Of a DNA stretch of 14,349 nucleotides, positions 7,637 to 14,073 are shown in pieces. The notes below the pieces were generated by a model that saw nothing but the letters and a program-made list of their open reading frames with translations, made no database searches and was not told the origin of the DNA. Every line of letters begins with the position of its first letter. Position 1 is the stretch's first letter. Source of the stretch: JAKOQB01 sp036824465. Its GTDB lineage: Bacteria; Pseudomonadota; Gammaproteobacteria; Burkholderiales; Burkholderiaceae_F. Location of the stretch: NCBI GenBank assembly GCA_036824465.1, contig DAITAC010000101.1, positions 1 to 14,349 of the forward strand. Direction: 5' to 3'. Made by a program: the position numbers and the translations under genes.

Positions 7637-8278
7637 ATGTCAAAGGGAAAGATCCGCGTTTTCGTGGTCGACGATCATCCGATGATCCGCACCGGTCTGG
7701 CTGCGATGATCGATGCCGAGCCGGATTTCGAGCGTGTGGGCGAAGCGGGCAGCGGTCAGGACGCACTTCGTCTGGTTCCGCTGGCCGCCCCGGATGTTGT
7801 CCTGATGGATCTCGTGATGCCGCAGATGGACGGCATTGCCGCCATCGAGGCCTTGCGCAAACAGCTCCCGAGCACGCGCTTTCTGATTCTCACAAGCCTG
7901 GTCGAACCCGGCGAGGTTCAACGTGCGATCAAGGCGGGCGCGTGCGGATATCTGCTCAAGAACGCTTCGGCGATGGAACTGGTCGCCGTGATTCGCAACG
8001 CCTTTGCCGGTCGGCGTGTGCTCGCCCCTGAAGTGACCGACGCAATGATCGCGGCCTCTCAGCAACCCGCTCCGGGCGGCGATCTGACGCAGCGCGAACG
8101 CGAGATTCTGGCGCTGATGACGCGCGGCCTGAACAACCAGGAGATCGCCGCCGAACTGTCGGTCGCGGTACCCACAGTGAAGTTTCACATCACCAACATC
8201 CTGAGCAAGCTGCACGTCGACAACCGCACGGAAGCCGTGCTCAAGGCGCTGAAGCACAGGCTGGTTCCGCCCGCGTAA
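7637..8278 (+). CDS. Response regulator, NarL/FixJ (LuxR-type HTH) family
   Basis: The 213-residue product has an N-terminal receiver with acidic pair Asp12/Asp13, phospho-acceptor Asp58 (VVLMDLVMP), Thr86 and Lys108, so phosphorylation chemistry looks intact. After a Pro/Gly linker (about 143-149) comes a LuxR-type DNA-binding domain (150-205): LTQREREILALMTRGLNNQEIAAELSVAVPTVKFHITNILSKL with recognition helix near 178-191. It starts 5 bases after the kinase stop, so the pair forms one two-component operon. Its targets are not shown by sequence. Four promoters in the neighbourhood share a palindromic element upstream of a weak promoter, making local regulation by this protein a reasonable hypothesis. 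Confidence 0.95.
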   Translation: MSKGKIRVFVVDDHPMIRTGLAAMIDAEPDFERVGEAGSGQDALRLVPLAAPDVVLMDLVMPQMDGIAAIEALRKQLPSTRFLILTSLVEPGEVQRAIKAGACGYLLKNASAMELVAVIRNAFAGRRVLAPEVTDAMIAASQQPAPGGDLTQREREILALMTRGLNNQEIAAELSVAVPTVKFHITNILSKLHVDNRTEAVLKALKHRLVPPA

Positions 8279-8452
8279 GTCGACGGTTCGTTGCGGGTCA
8301 GGCTCCCCCAGCCGTCGCGGCAAGGCTTGGGCGCAGCGCTCTGACTGCTGCATTCAATCGTCCTTCGCCGCGATCAATCCTTCAGAGGCCGGTCGGCGCG
8401 CAGATGGCCGAGCGCTGCTGCCTGGTCTGAAGTGATCGGATCCCCGCCTGGA

Positions 8453-8509
8453 GTATGGGCCCAGGCCGTACCAGCGTCGGGCGTGTCAACTGCGATGTCT
8501 GCGTACGCT
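8453..8509 (+). promoter_or_regulatory. Conserved promoter module, copy 2 (repeat-protein gene)
   Basis: GTATGG (8453-8458) pairs imperfectly with CCGTACC (8466-8472). The ACC at 8470-8472 and the -10-like TACGCT (8504-8509), with TGC just upstream, fall in exactly the same columns as in the other copies. The predicted start near 8516 gives a leader of about 50 bases before ATG 8566. The rest of 8279-8452 shows no gene and no convincing terminator. Confidence 0.6.
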
Positions 8510-8565
8510 CTCTCGGCGCAGTGGTCCTGCGATTGTGAAAAACAGATTCTTCCCGGAGGAATGTA

Positions 8566-10572
8566 ATGAGAAAGTTCTTGTTGAGCGGTGTTGCAGCCGC
8601 GGTCTGCAGCACGATGGGCGCTTCAGCGCAGACGGCTACCCAGATGGCGGCAATCGGCCCGGAGCAGGCGGCGCCCGGTCAGTGCTACGCGAAAGTGATC
8701 ATTCCTTCGCGCTTTGAGACCCGTTCGGAACAGGTCGTCAAGGTGCCTGCAACCAAGCGGATCGAAGTCATCCCGGCCACCTACAAGACCGTGACGGAAC
8801 AAGTCCTGGTCAGTCCCGAGTACAAGCGGACCGTGGCGATCCCGGCCACCTACAAGACGGTGACCGAAGAGGTCGTTGCGATCCCGGCCGGTTCCCGCAC
8901 TGAGCCAGTGCCGGGAACGTTCAAGACGGTGACCGAACAGATCGAGATCGTTCCTGCCAGCACGCGCATCGAGGTGATCCCGGCTACTTACAAGACGGTC
9001 ACCGAGCAAGTCCTGGTGACGCCGGAGCGCAAGGAAATCAAGACGGTTCCCGCCGTCTACGAGATGGTTGAAGAAACGGTCGTCGATCGCCCTGCTTCGA
9101 AGCGCGTGGAGGCGATTCCCGCGACCTACAAGACCATCGAGGAGCAGGTGCTGGTCAGGCCCGAGTCCGTGCGTTACGAGCCGATCACGATTCCGTTCAA
9201 GAAGGTCAGCGAGGAAGTCCTGCGCACCGAGGCCAGCACGCGCCTCGAGGCTGCGGCGTCGAAGATGAAGACCGTGCAGGAGCGCGTTCTGATCAAGGAA
9301 GCGAGCAAGCGACTGGTCGAAGTGCCCGCGGTATTCGAGACCGTCACCGAAAGCATCAAGGTCGCCGACGCATCGGTTCAGTGGAAGCGTGGCCGTGCCT
9401 GGGTCGGTCAGGCCAAGGAAGTGCGGCCCGTAAAGGGTTTCGTGTTGGATGCGCAAGGCAAGGCTGCAGGGACGCAGTGGGTGACGAGCAACAACGCCTC
9501 GCTCGATGATGACGACGTGATGTGCCTGGTCGAAGTTCCGGCACAGTACGAGACGATCACCAAGCGCGTGCTGAAGACGCCGGCCGCTGTGCGCGAGGTC
9601 GAGGTGCCCGCTGAGTACGCGATGGTCTCGAAGCAGGTGATCGATCGCGAAGCCTCGGTGCAGGAAGTGGAAGTTCCGGCGACCTACCAGACCGTGACAA
9701 CCCAGGCCATCGACATCGAGGCCCTGCGCGCCAAGGGCTACAAGTTCGATGACAAGGGCGATATCGTCGCCACGCCTGCCGGTGAACGCGTGCTGCGTGC
9801 GTCCTCCCTGATGGCCAAGGGCAACGACAAATCGTCCGGCGCCGGTTCGGGTGAAGAAAGCTACGTGCGCGAGATCAAGGTCCCGGCGCAGTACGCCACC
9901 GTCAAGCGTCAGGTGATTGATCAACCCGCAACCGTGCGCGAGGTCGAAGTCCCGGCTACCAGCAAGACCGTGTCGCACCGCGTGGTCAAGACGCCCGCGT
10001 CGACCGCCGAAGTCGTGATCCCGGCCGTGTACAAGACGGTGACTCGCGAAGTGATCGACACGCCGGCAAGCAGCCGCGAGATCAAGGTTCCCGCCCAGTT
10101 CAAGACAGTGACCCGCCAGGTCGTCGACACGCCGCCGTCGTCGCGGGAAATCCCCGTCCCGGCGAAAATGCAGACGATCACCCGCGGTGTCGTGGATCAG
10201 CCCGCATCGACGCGTGAAGAGACTATTGCGGCGGTCTACAAGACGGTCACCCGCGAAGTGATCGACAAGCCCGCCAGCACGCGCGAAATCGAGGTGCCGG
10301 CCGCGTACGACACGCTGACCCGTGAAGTGAAGGTTGCCGACGCCGCGACCGAATGGCGCTCGATCCTGTGTGAGACAAACGCGACTCCCTCGAAGCTGAA
10401 GGAGATCCAGCGCGCGTTGATGACCGCCGGCTACAACCCGGGACCGATCGACGGCGTGATTCGCGAGCAGACGATGCGCGCAATCAATGACTACCAGGCA
10501 GCCAAGGGCCTGCCGGTCGACGCCTATCTGAACCTCGCCACGGTGAAGTCGCTTGGGGTGAGCCAGAACTAG
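8566..10572 (+). CDS. Exported 23-residue-repeat protein with C-terminal peptidoglycan-binding-like domain
   Basis: The 668-residue product has a signal peptide (residues 1-21, cleaved near GASA-QT). It then carries twenty 23-residue repeats with the core [VI]PA-x-Y-K-T-V-T-x-x-V followed by PAS-x-RE. Ten repeats lie at 46-275 and ten at 324-599, with a 48-residue linker between and a 46-residue insertion in repeat 13. Each block follows a cysteine (Cys40, Cys320) and ends in KVADA-x-x-x-W; Cys602 follows the second. Residues 606-665 resemble a peptidoglycan-binding domain (IQRALMTAGYNPGPIDGVI). It probably works in the periplasm as an elongated wall-bound rod. CGGAGGA at 8554-8560 gives 5 bases to ATG 8566. 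It has its own promoter module and a strong terminator. The family's function is unknown to me. Confidence 0.85.
   Translation: MRKFLLSGVAAAVCSTMGASAQTATQMAAIGPEQAAPGQCYAKVIIPSRFETRSEQVVKVPATKRIEVIPATYKTVTEQVLVSPEYKRTVAIPATYKTVTEEVVAIPAGSRTEPVPGTFKTVTEQIEIVPASTRIEVIPATYKTVTEQVLVTPERKEIKTVPAVYEMVEETVVDRPASKRVEAIPATYKTIEEQVLVRPESVRYEPITIPFKKVSEEVLRTEASTRLEAAASKMKTVQERVLIKEASKRLVEVPAVFETVTESIKVADASVQWKRGRAWVGQAKEVRPVKGFVLDAQGKAAGTQWVTSNNASLDDDDVMCLVEVPAQYETITKRVLKTPAAVREVEVPAEYAMVSKQVIDREASVQEVEVPATYQTVTTQAIDIEALRAKGYKFDDKGDIVATPAGERVLRASSLMAKGNDKSSGAGSGEESYVREIKVPAQYATVKRQVIDQPATVREVEVPATSKTVSHRVVKTPASTAEVVIPAVYKTVTREVIDTPASSREIKVPAQFKTVTRQVVDTPPSSREIPVPAKMQTITRGVVDQPASTREETIAAVYKTVTREVIDKPASTREIEVPAAYDTLTREVKVADAATEWRSILCETNATPSKLKEIQRALMTAGYNPGPIDGVIREQTMRAINDYQAAKGLPVDAYLNLATVKSLGVSQN
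8701..9390 (+). repeat. Ten in-frame 69-bp repeats, first block
   Basis: This stretch encodes ten uninterrupted 23-residue units (residues 46-275). Copies at repeats 2, 3, 5 and 7 keep PATYKT almost unchanged, while repeats 8 and 9 are the most diverged. The DNA copies vary at synonymous positions, so the array is old rather than freshly amplified. Confidence 0.85.
9535..10362 (+). repeat. Ten in-frame 69-bp repeats, second block with one insertion
   Basis: This stretch encodes repeats 11-20 (residues 324-599). Repeat 13 runs from 370 to 438, exactly three periods long, because 46 extra Gly/Ser/Lys-rich residues interrupt it. Repeats 14-20 favour [TS]REV[IV]D[TQK]PAS, a subtype absent from most of the first block. 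Confidence 0.85.
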
Positions 10573-10589
10573 ACGCAGGGTGCCCAGTG

Positions 10590-10619
10590 AAAGAGCCGCG
10601 CGTCGCGCGGCTCTTTTTT
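10590..10619 (+). terminator. Strong intrinsic terminator after the repeat-protein gene
   Basis: AAAGAGCCGCG and its complement around a tight loop form a perfect GC-rich stem (10590-10616), followed by a run of six T (10614-10619), 17 bases after the stop codon. It separates the repeat-protein gene from aqpZ and is the clearest terminator in the window. Confidence 0.92.
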
Positions 10620-10687
10620 CTTCATCGTTTCGCTGGGCTCGTCCTGGCGTGGAGCAGTTTGACTCGCGCTGCGCGAGCGCATCTCGA

Positions 10688-10749
10688 CCCGGGTATGGGT
10701 TCAACCCATACCGGGGATGAATGTGGCAGCGACGATCGCTGCCTACGCT
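10688..10749 (+). promoter_or_regulatory. Conserved promoter module, copy 3 (aqpZ), with perfect 21-bp palindrome
   Basis: GGTATGGGTT and AACCCATACC around a single central C form a perfect palindrome at 10692-10712. It extends to 29 bp (10688-10716) with one mismatched pair. The -10-like TACGCT is at 10744-10749, preceded by TGCC, and the predicted start is near 10756. The palindrome centre would lie about 54 bases upstream of that start, a usual place for an activator. The first 15 bases around GTATGG are identical to the mscL copy. Confidence 0.7.
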
Positions 10750-10844
10750 GCGCAATGCAGTCAAGAGCCACTGTCAGCGCCGTCATCGCTATGGCGACGG
10801 CCAAATGGCTGGCACCGAATCGACACTTGAATACGGCGAATCAC

Positions 10845-11531
10845 ATGAACAAGCTGGGCGCGGAATTTATCGGCACCTTCTGGTTGGTCCTCGGCGGCTG
10901 TGGCAGCGCAGTTCTCGCCGCTGCCTTTCCAGGCCTTGGCATTGGCTTACTTGGCGTGTCGCTGGCGTTCGGCCTGACGGTGTTGACGATGGCCTTCGCG
11001 ATCGGTCACATCTCAGGCTGCCACCTCAATCCCGCCGTTTCCGTCGGGCTCTGGGCGAGTGGTCGGTTCCGTGCTGGGGATCTGCTTCCGTACATCGTGT
11101 CGCAAGTGCTCGGAGCACTCGCGGCCGGCGCGGTTCTTTACCTGATCGCCAGTGGCAAAGCCGGCTTCGATGTCACCGCCGGATTCGCCTCGAACGGTTA
11201 CGGCACCCACTCGCCCGGCGGCTACTCATTGGCCGCCGCCATTGTCACCGAAGTCGTGATGACCGCCATGTTCCTGGTGATCATCCTCGGCGCGACTGAA
11301 GAACGGGCGCCTGAGGGATTCGCACCGATCGCCATCGGCCTGGGCCTGACCCTGATTCATCTGATCAGCATCCCGGTGACCAACACGTCGGTGAATCCGG
11401 CGCGCAGCACCGGCGTGGCTGCTTTTGTCGGTGGCTGGGCTTTCGAGCAGCTCTGGGTGTTCTGGCTGGCGCCCATCTTTGGCGCGTTGCTGGGCGCGGC
11501 GATCCACCGCGTCATCAGCGGCCGGGACTGA
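10845..11531 (+). CDS. aqpZ: Aquaporin Z
   Basis: The 228-residue product closely matches the AqpZ water channel of the inner membrane. It has six hydrophobic helices, the two pore-forming NPA motifs (HLNPAVS and SVNPARS), and the selectivity-filter residues expected from E. coli AqpZ: Phe in MAFAIGH, His in LIHLISIP, and Thr and Arg in TNTSVNPAR. ATG 10845 matches the family N-terminus. The reading frame stays open upstream to GTG 10587, but that extension runs through the terminator and promoter, so it is rejected. The ribosome site is weak. Expression probably comes from the module at 10688-10749, and the DUF481 gene may be co-transcribed 50 bases downstream. Confidence 0.97.
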   Translation: MNKLGAEFIGTFWLVLGGCGSAVLAAAFPGLGIGLLGVSLAFGLTVLTMAFAIGHISGCHLNPAVSVGLWASGRFRAGDLLPYIVSQVLGALAAGAVLYLIASGKAGFDVTAGFASNGYGTHSPGGYSLAAAIVTEVVMTAMFLVIILGATEERAPEGFAPIAIGLGLTLIHLISIPVTNTSVNPARSTGVAAFVGGWAFEQLWVFWLAPIFGALLGAAIHRVISGRD

Positions 11532-11581
11532 TCAATTCTTCTCAAGCAACCCTTTCTTCAACCCCAACTTCGGGAGCTATC

Positions 11582-12343
11582 GTGAGCTTCATCCGCAATC
11601 TGTTTCTGGCGTCCGTCGGTGTCGGCTGCGCCGGCCTGGCCCATGCGCAGGCAACCGTCAAGCCAGACGGTCAGTTTCGTGCCGTGGTCGGCCTCGGAGC
11701 CAGCTTCGCCTCAGGGAACACCGATTCGAGCAACATTTCGTTGAATGCCGATGCCGTCCGCGCCACCGCGCAGGACAAGCTGTCCCTTTATGGCATGGCG
11801 CTGTATGCACGCTCCGCCGGCGTCACCACCGGCGAACAAGCACGACTTGGCGGCCGCTATGACTACAACCTCACGTCGGACATATTCACATTCGGCGGGC
11901 TTGATTTCGAGCGCAACAAGTTCTCCAACATCGAACTGCGCTCCCAGCTCAGCGGGGGCCTCGGGTATCACGCGATCAAGACGGCCACGACGACGTGGGA
12001 CCTGTTCGGCGGCGTGTCCTACACGAACGACCGTTTCTTCGATCCGACCACAATCGACAGCGCCTTGCGTAGCTCCTACAGCTACCCGTCGCTCCTGCTT
12101 GGTGAGGAGTCCAGCCACAAACTCAGCGACAGCACCACCGCCAAGCAGCGACTGGTGCTACTTCCGAACCTCAAGAACACCGGCGAGTACCGCGCGACGT
12201 GGGACGCAGGTCTGGCCGTGGCAATGACGAAAGCATTGAACCTCAATGTGGGATTCACGGCCGCGTACAACTCGCAACCGGGATTCGGCCGCAAGACAAC
12301 CGACACACTGCTCACCACCGGCGTGTCGATGAAGTTCGACTGA
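11582..12343 (+). CDS. DUF481 outer-membrane beta-barrel protein (YdiY-like)
   Basis: The 253-residue product has a signal peptide ending AHA-Q (residue 22). It then shows alternating polar/hydrophobic strands typical of an outer-membrane barrel: GLGASFASGNTDSSNISLNAD near the start, GGRYDYN and FTFGGLDFERNKFSN mid-protein, and a C-terminal strand ending in Phe-Asp. The SGNTDSSN segment and length fit the DUF481/YdiY family, often labelled salt-induced outer membrane protein. The start is GTG 11582, with GGGAG at 11572-11576 placed 5 bases before it. No terminator separates it from aqpZ, so a shared transcript is likely. A mismatched stem (12359-12368 with 12382-12391) after the stop lacks a T-run and is a poor terminator. 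The molecular role is unknown. Confidence 0.88.
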   Translation: MSFIRNLFLASVGVGCAGLAHAQATVKPDGQFRAVVGLGASFASGNTDSSNISLNADAVRATAQDKLSLYGMALYARSAGVTTGEQARLGGRYDYNLTSDIFTFGGLDFERNKFSNIELRSQLSGGLGYHAIKTATTTWDLFGGVSYTNDRFFDPTTIDSALRSSYSYPSLLLGEESSHKLSDSTTAKQRLVLLPNLKNTGEYRATWDAGLAVAMTKALNLNVGFTAAYNSQPGFGRKTTDTLLTTGVSMKFD

Positions 12344-12399
12344 GCGCAGGTGAACGCTGCATCGGCGGCTTGCGCTGCATGCCGCAGATGCCCGACCCG

Positions 12400-12457
12400 G
12401 GTATGGGTCCGACCACTACCCGCGACCGGTGCAAGTGCGAGACAAAGTGCCTAGGAT
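12400..12457 (+). promoter_or_regulatory. Conserved promoter module, copy 4 (mscL)
   Basis: GGTATGG (12400-12406) faces a partly matching CACTACC (12414-12420). ACC sits at 12418-12420 and the -10-like TAGGAT, preceded by TGCC, at 12452-12457, in the same columns as the other copies. The predicted start near 12464 leaves about 69 bases before ATG 12533. Similarity to the aqpZ copy also continues 20-30 bases upstream (GCGCTGC, then CCCGACCC). Confidence 0.62.
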
Positions 12458-12532
12458 GCGAGCTCGCGTGCTGAAGCACCGAGTCACAAAGATGCAAACA
12501 ATCAACTCACAGATTCAACAGGAGGAAGTGCA

Positions 12533-12961
12533 ATGAGCTTTACTTCGGAGTTCAAGGATTTTGCGATGAAGGGCAACGTGATGGACCTCGCGGTCGGTGT
12601 CATCATCGGAGCTGCATTCGGAAAAATCGTCGATTCGCTCGTCAAGGACCTGATCATGCCGATCGTCGGCAAGATCTTCGGCGGCCTCGATTTCTCCAAC
12701 TTCTTCGTTCTGCTGTCGAATCCGCCGGCAGACTACAAAGGCGCGATGAACTACGCTGACCTGACGAAAGCCGGCGTCCCGCTGTTTGCCTACGGCAACT
12801 TCATCACCGTAGCGGTGAACTTCATCATCCTGGCGCTCATCATCTTCTTGATGGTCAAGCAGGTCAATCGGATGAAGGCAAGCGAGCCGGCGCCAGCGCC
12901 TGCCCCGACGCCGGAAGACATCCTGTTGCTGCGTGAAATCCGCAACTCGTTGAAGAAGTAG
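12533..12961 (+). CDS. mscL: Large-conductance mechanosensitive channel MscL
   Basis: The 142-residue product is a clear MscL, the inner-membrane safety valve that opens under high membrane tension in hypo-osmotic shock. The N-terminal helix and first membrane helix read FKDFAMKGNVMDLAVGVIIG then AAFGKIVDSLVKDLIMP, almost as in E. coli, including the Leu/Val/Gly pore constriction. The second membrane helix is at about 85-106 (YGNFITVAVNFIILALIIFL), followed by the basic KQVNRMK, an Ala/Pro linker and the C-terminal helix ILLLREIRNSLKK. Length is normal. GGAGGA at 12521-12526 lies 6 bases before the ATG, an excellent ribosome site. It is probably driven by the module at 12400-12457 and ended by the stem at 12972-13011. 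Confidence 0.98.
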   Translation: MSFTSEFKDFAMKGNVMDLAVGVIIGAAFGKIVDSLVKDLIMPIVGKIFGGLDFSNFFVLLSNPPADYKGAMNYADLTKAGVPLFAYGNFITVAVNFIILALIIFLMVKQVNRMKASEPAPAPAPTPEDILLLREIRNSLKK

Positions 12962-12971
12962 TCAACCGATC

Positions 12972-13011
12972 GCCTGCCGGTCACGAGCCTTCCCGCGCAT
13001 GACCGGCAGGC
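12972..13011 (+). terminator. Hairpin terminator after mscL
   Basis: GCCTGCCGGTCA (12972-12983) pairs perfectly over 12 bp with TGACCGGCAGGC (13000-13011) around a 16-base loop, starting 10 bases after the mscL stop. The downstream sequence has only scattered T residues, so it may act as a weak terminator or as an mRNA-end stabiliser. Confidence 0.6.
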
Positions 13012-13100
13012 ACATCCTGTTCTGATCGATACGATCCCTGCACCAACGTTAGCCAGGCCAGCCGATACGCACCGGAATTGCAAAGAGCGCGAGGTTTCAC

Positions 13101-13511
13101 ATGTCCAGCTATTTTCAGTTGAGCGCATGCTCTGATGGGCAGTTCATGTTCCACCTGAAGACGGGGAACCATGAAGTGCTGCTGCGGAGCCAGCCTTATC
13201 GATCGAAACAGGCGGCGCGCGGCGGCGTCGAGTCGGTGCGCAGGAACTCGCGCCTCGCATCGCGCTTCGTGCGCATGGTCGAGGACGAGAGCGCCTGTTA
13301 CTTCGTGGTCCTCTCCGACATCGGCCAGATCGTCGGCACGAGTGAGCAGTATTCCTCGCGTGCTGCACTTGAAGCCGGTCTCAAGTCGGTGATGACCTAT
13401 GCGGCCACGACGGTCATCAAGGAACCGAGCACTGACCCTGGCGCAAAGGATGCCAGTTTCCGCCGCCATGCGATGGTCGGCGGCCCACGAACACTTTCTC
13501 ACAGAGGATGA
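13101..13511 (+). CDS. YegP-like protein with two DUF1508 repeats
   Basis: The 136-residue product contains two DUF1508 units. The first (about 4-52) reads YFQLSACSDGQFMFHLKTGN then VLLRSQPYRSK and GGVESVRRN. The second (about 66-103) reads CYFVVLSDIGQIVGTSEQYS then AALEAGLKSV. This is the usual two-repeat plan of YegP-type proteins, small soluble beta-rich proteins whose biochemical role is not established. About 25 residues after the second unit look unstructured and end in a stop overlapping the next gene's leader. GAGG at 13091-13094 lies 6 bases before ATG 13101. The RlpA-like gene starts 5 bases beyond the stop, so the two are probably co-transcribed. Confidence 0.85.
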   Translation: MSSYFQLSACSDGQFMFHLKTGNHEVLLRSQPYRSKQAARGGVESVRRNSRLASRFVRMVEDESACYFVVLSDIGQIVGTSEQYSSRAALEAGLKSVMTYAATTVIKEPSTDPGAKDASFRRHAMVGGPRTLSHRG

Positions 13512-13516
13512 AACAC

Positions 13517-13996
13517 ATGACTACCCAACAAAGAACCATGCGGGCGGCTGTCGCCGTCCTGGTATTGGCCTGCACGTCACTCGCTTACGCGGCGGAAGAT
13601 GCGAAGAAGCCCGCGGCAGCAGCGACTCCAGCCGTCGCAGCGCCGGCGGCGGCACCGGCGCCAGCGCCTGTGACTGCGTCGGCCACGGAAACTGGACTCG
13701 CTGCGGTTTACAGCGACCGCCTGAACGGGAAAAGAACCGCCAGTGGCCAGATTTACGATCGCAACAAGCTGACCGCCGCACACAAGACGCTGCCGTTTGG
13801 TACCCAGGTCAAGATCACGAACGTCAAGAACCAGAAGACGGTTACGGTCCGCATCAACGATCGTGGCCCGACGCAGGCAGGCCGCATCCTTGATATTTCA
13901 CCCCGTGCGGCGAAGGCGCTCGGAATTCGTCCGCAAGGCATGGCCGAGGTCACGGCCGAGGTCGTCGGCGAGGCACCCAAGCGCGCCAAGAAGTAG
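13517..13996 (+). CDS. RlpA-like double-psi beta-barrel envelope protein
   Basis: The 159-residue product has an export signal, an Ala/Pro-rich flexible linker (about 31-57) and one RlpA-like barrel domain (about 60-150): GKRTASGQIYDRNKLTAAHK, TLPFGTQVKITN, VRINDRGP and GRILDISPRAAKALGI. RlpA proteins cleave or bind naked glycan strands of peptidoglycan. His89 and Asp115 of the expected active site are present; the TASGE position usual in many members is Gln78 here, so activity is uncertain. Cys19 in VLAC could be a lipobox cysteine, with AYA-A a competing ordinary cleavage site. There is no C-terminal SPOR domain, unlike E. coli RlpA. AGAGG (13503-13507) fits ATG 13517 with 9 bases of spacing; ATG 13508 would directly abut it. 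Confidence 0.87.
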   Translation: MTTQQRTMRAAVAVLVLACTSLAYAAEDAKKPAAAATPAVAAPAAAPAPAPVTASATETGLAAVYSDRLNGKRTASGQIYDRNKLTAAHKTLPFGTQVKITNVKNQKTVTVRINDRGPTQAGRILDISPRAAKALGIRPQGMAEVTAEVVGEAPKRAKK

Positions 13997-14001
13997 TTTT
14001 C

Positions 14002-14023
14002 GATTCCGCCATCCGGCGGCATC
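14002..14023 (+). terminator. Possible weak hairpin terminator after the RlpA-like gene
   Basis: GATTCCGCC (14002-14010) and GGCGGCATC (14015-14023) can pair with one mismatch around a four-base loop, 6 bases after the stop. No T-run follows, so the next gene might still be reached by read-through. Confidence 0.35.
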
Positions 14024-14073
14024 AATTAAGCAGAGCACGCTCAGGCGTTGCCCTCATACCCAGGAGATTGAAA

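Noticed and set aside
8281..8317. Terminator after the response regulator (CGACGG/CCGTCG)
   Set aside because: The stem is only 6 bp with a 25-base loop and no T-run, so it is not distinguishable from chance in GC-rich DNA.
8701..10362. CRISPR-like array of regular repeats
   Set aside because: The 69-bp periodicity is in frame, shows no identical repeats separated by unique spacers, and encodes a regular protein repeat.
8623..10764. Long open frame on the minus strand opposite the repeat protein
   Set aside because: It mirrors the 69-bp repeats of the + strand gene, is rich in His, Arg and Asp typical of antisense reading in GC-rich DNA, and runs through the strong terminator and the aqpZ promoter.
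10587..10844. N-terminal extension of the aquaporin from GTG 10587 (or ATG 10791)
   Set aside because: The extension crosses the terminator at 10590-10619 and the conserved promoter, lacks ribosome sites, and is not part of AqpZ proteins, which begin at the MNKLGAEFIG position.
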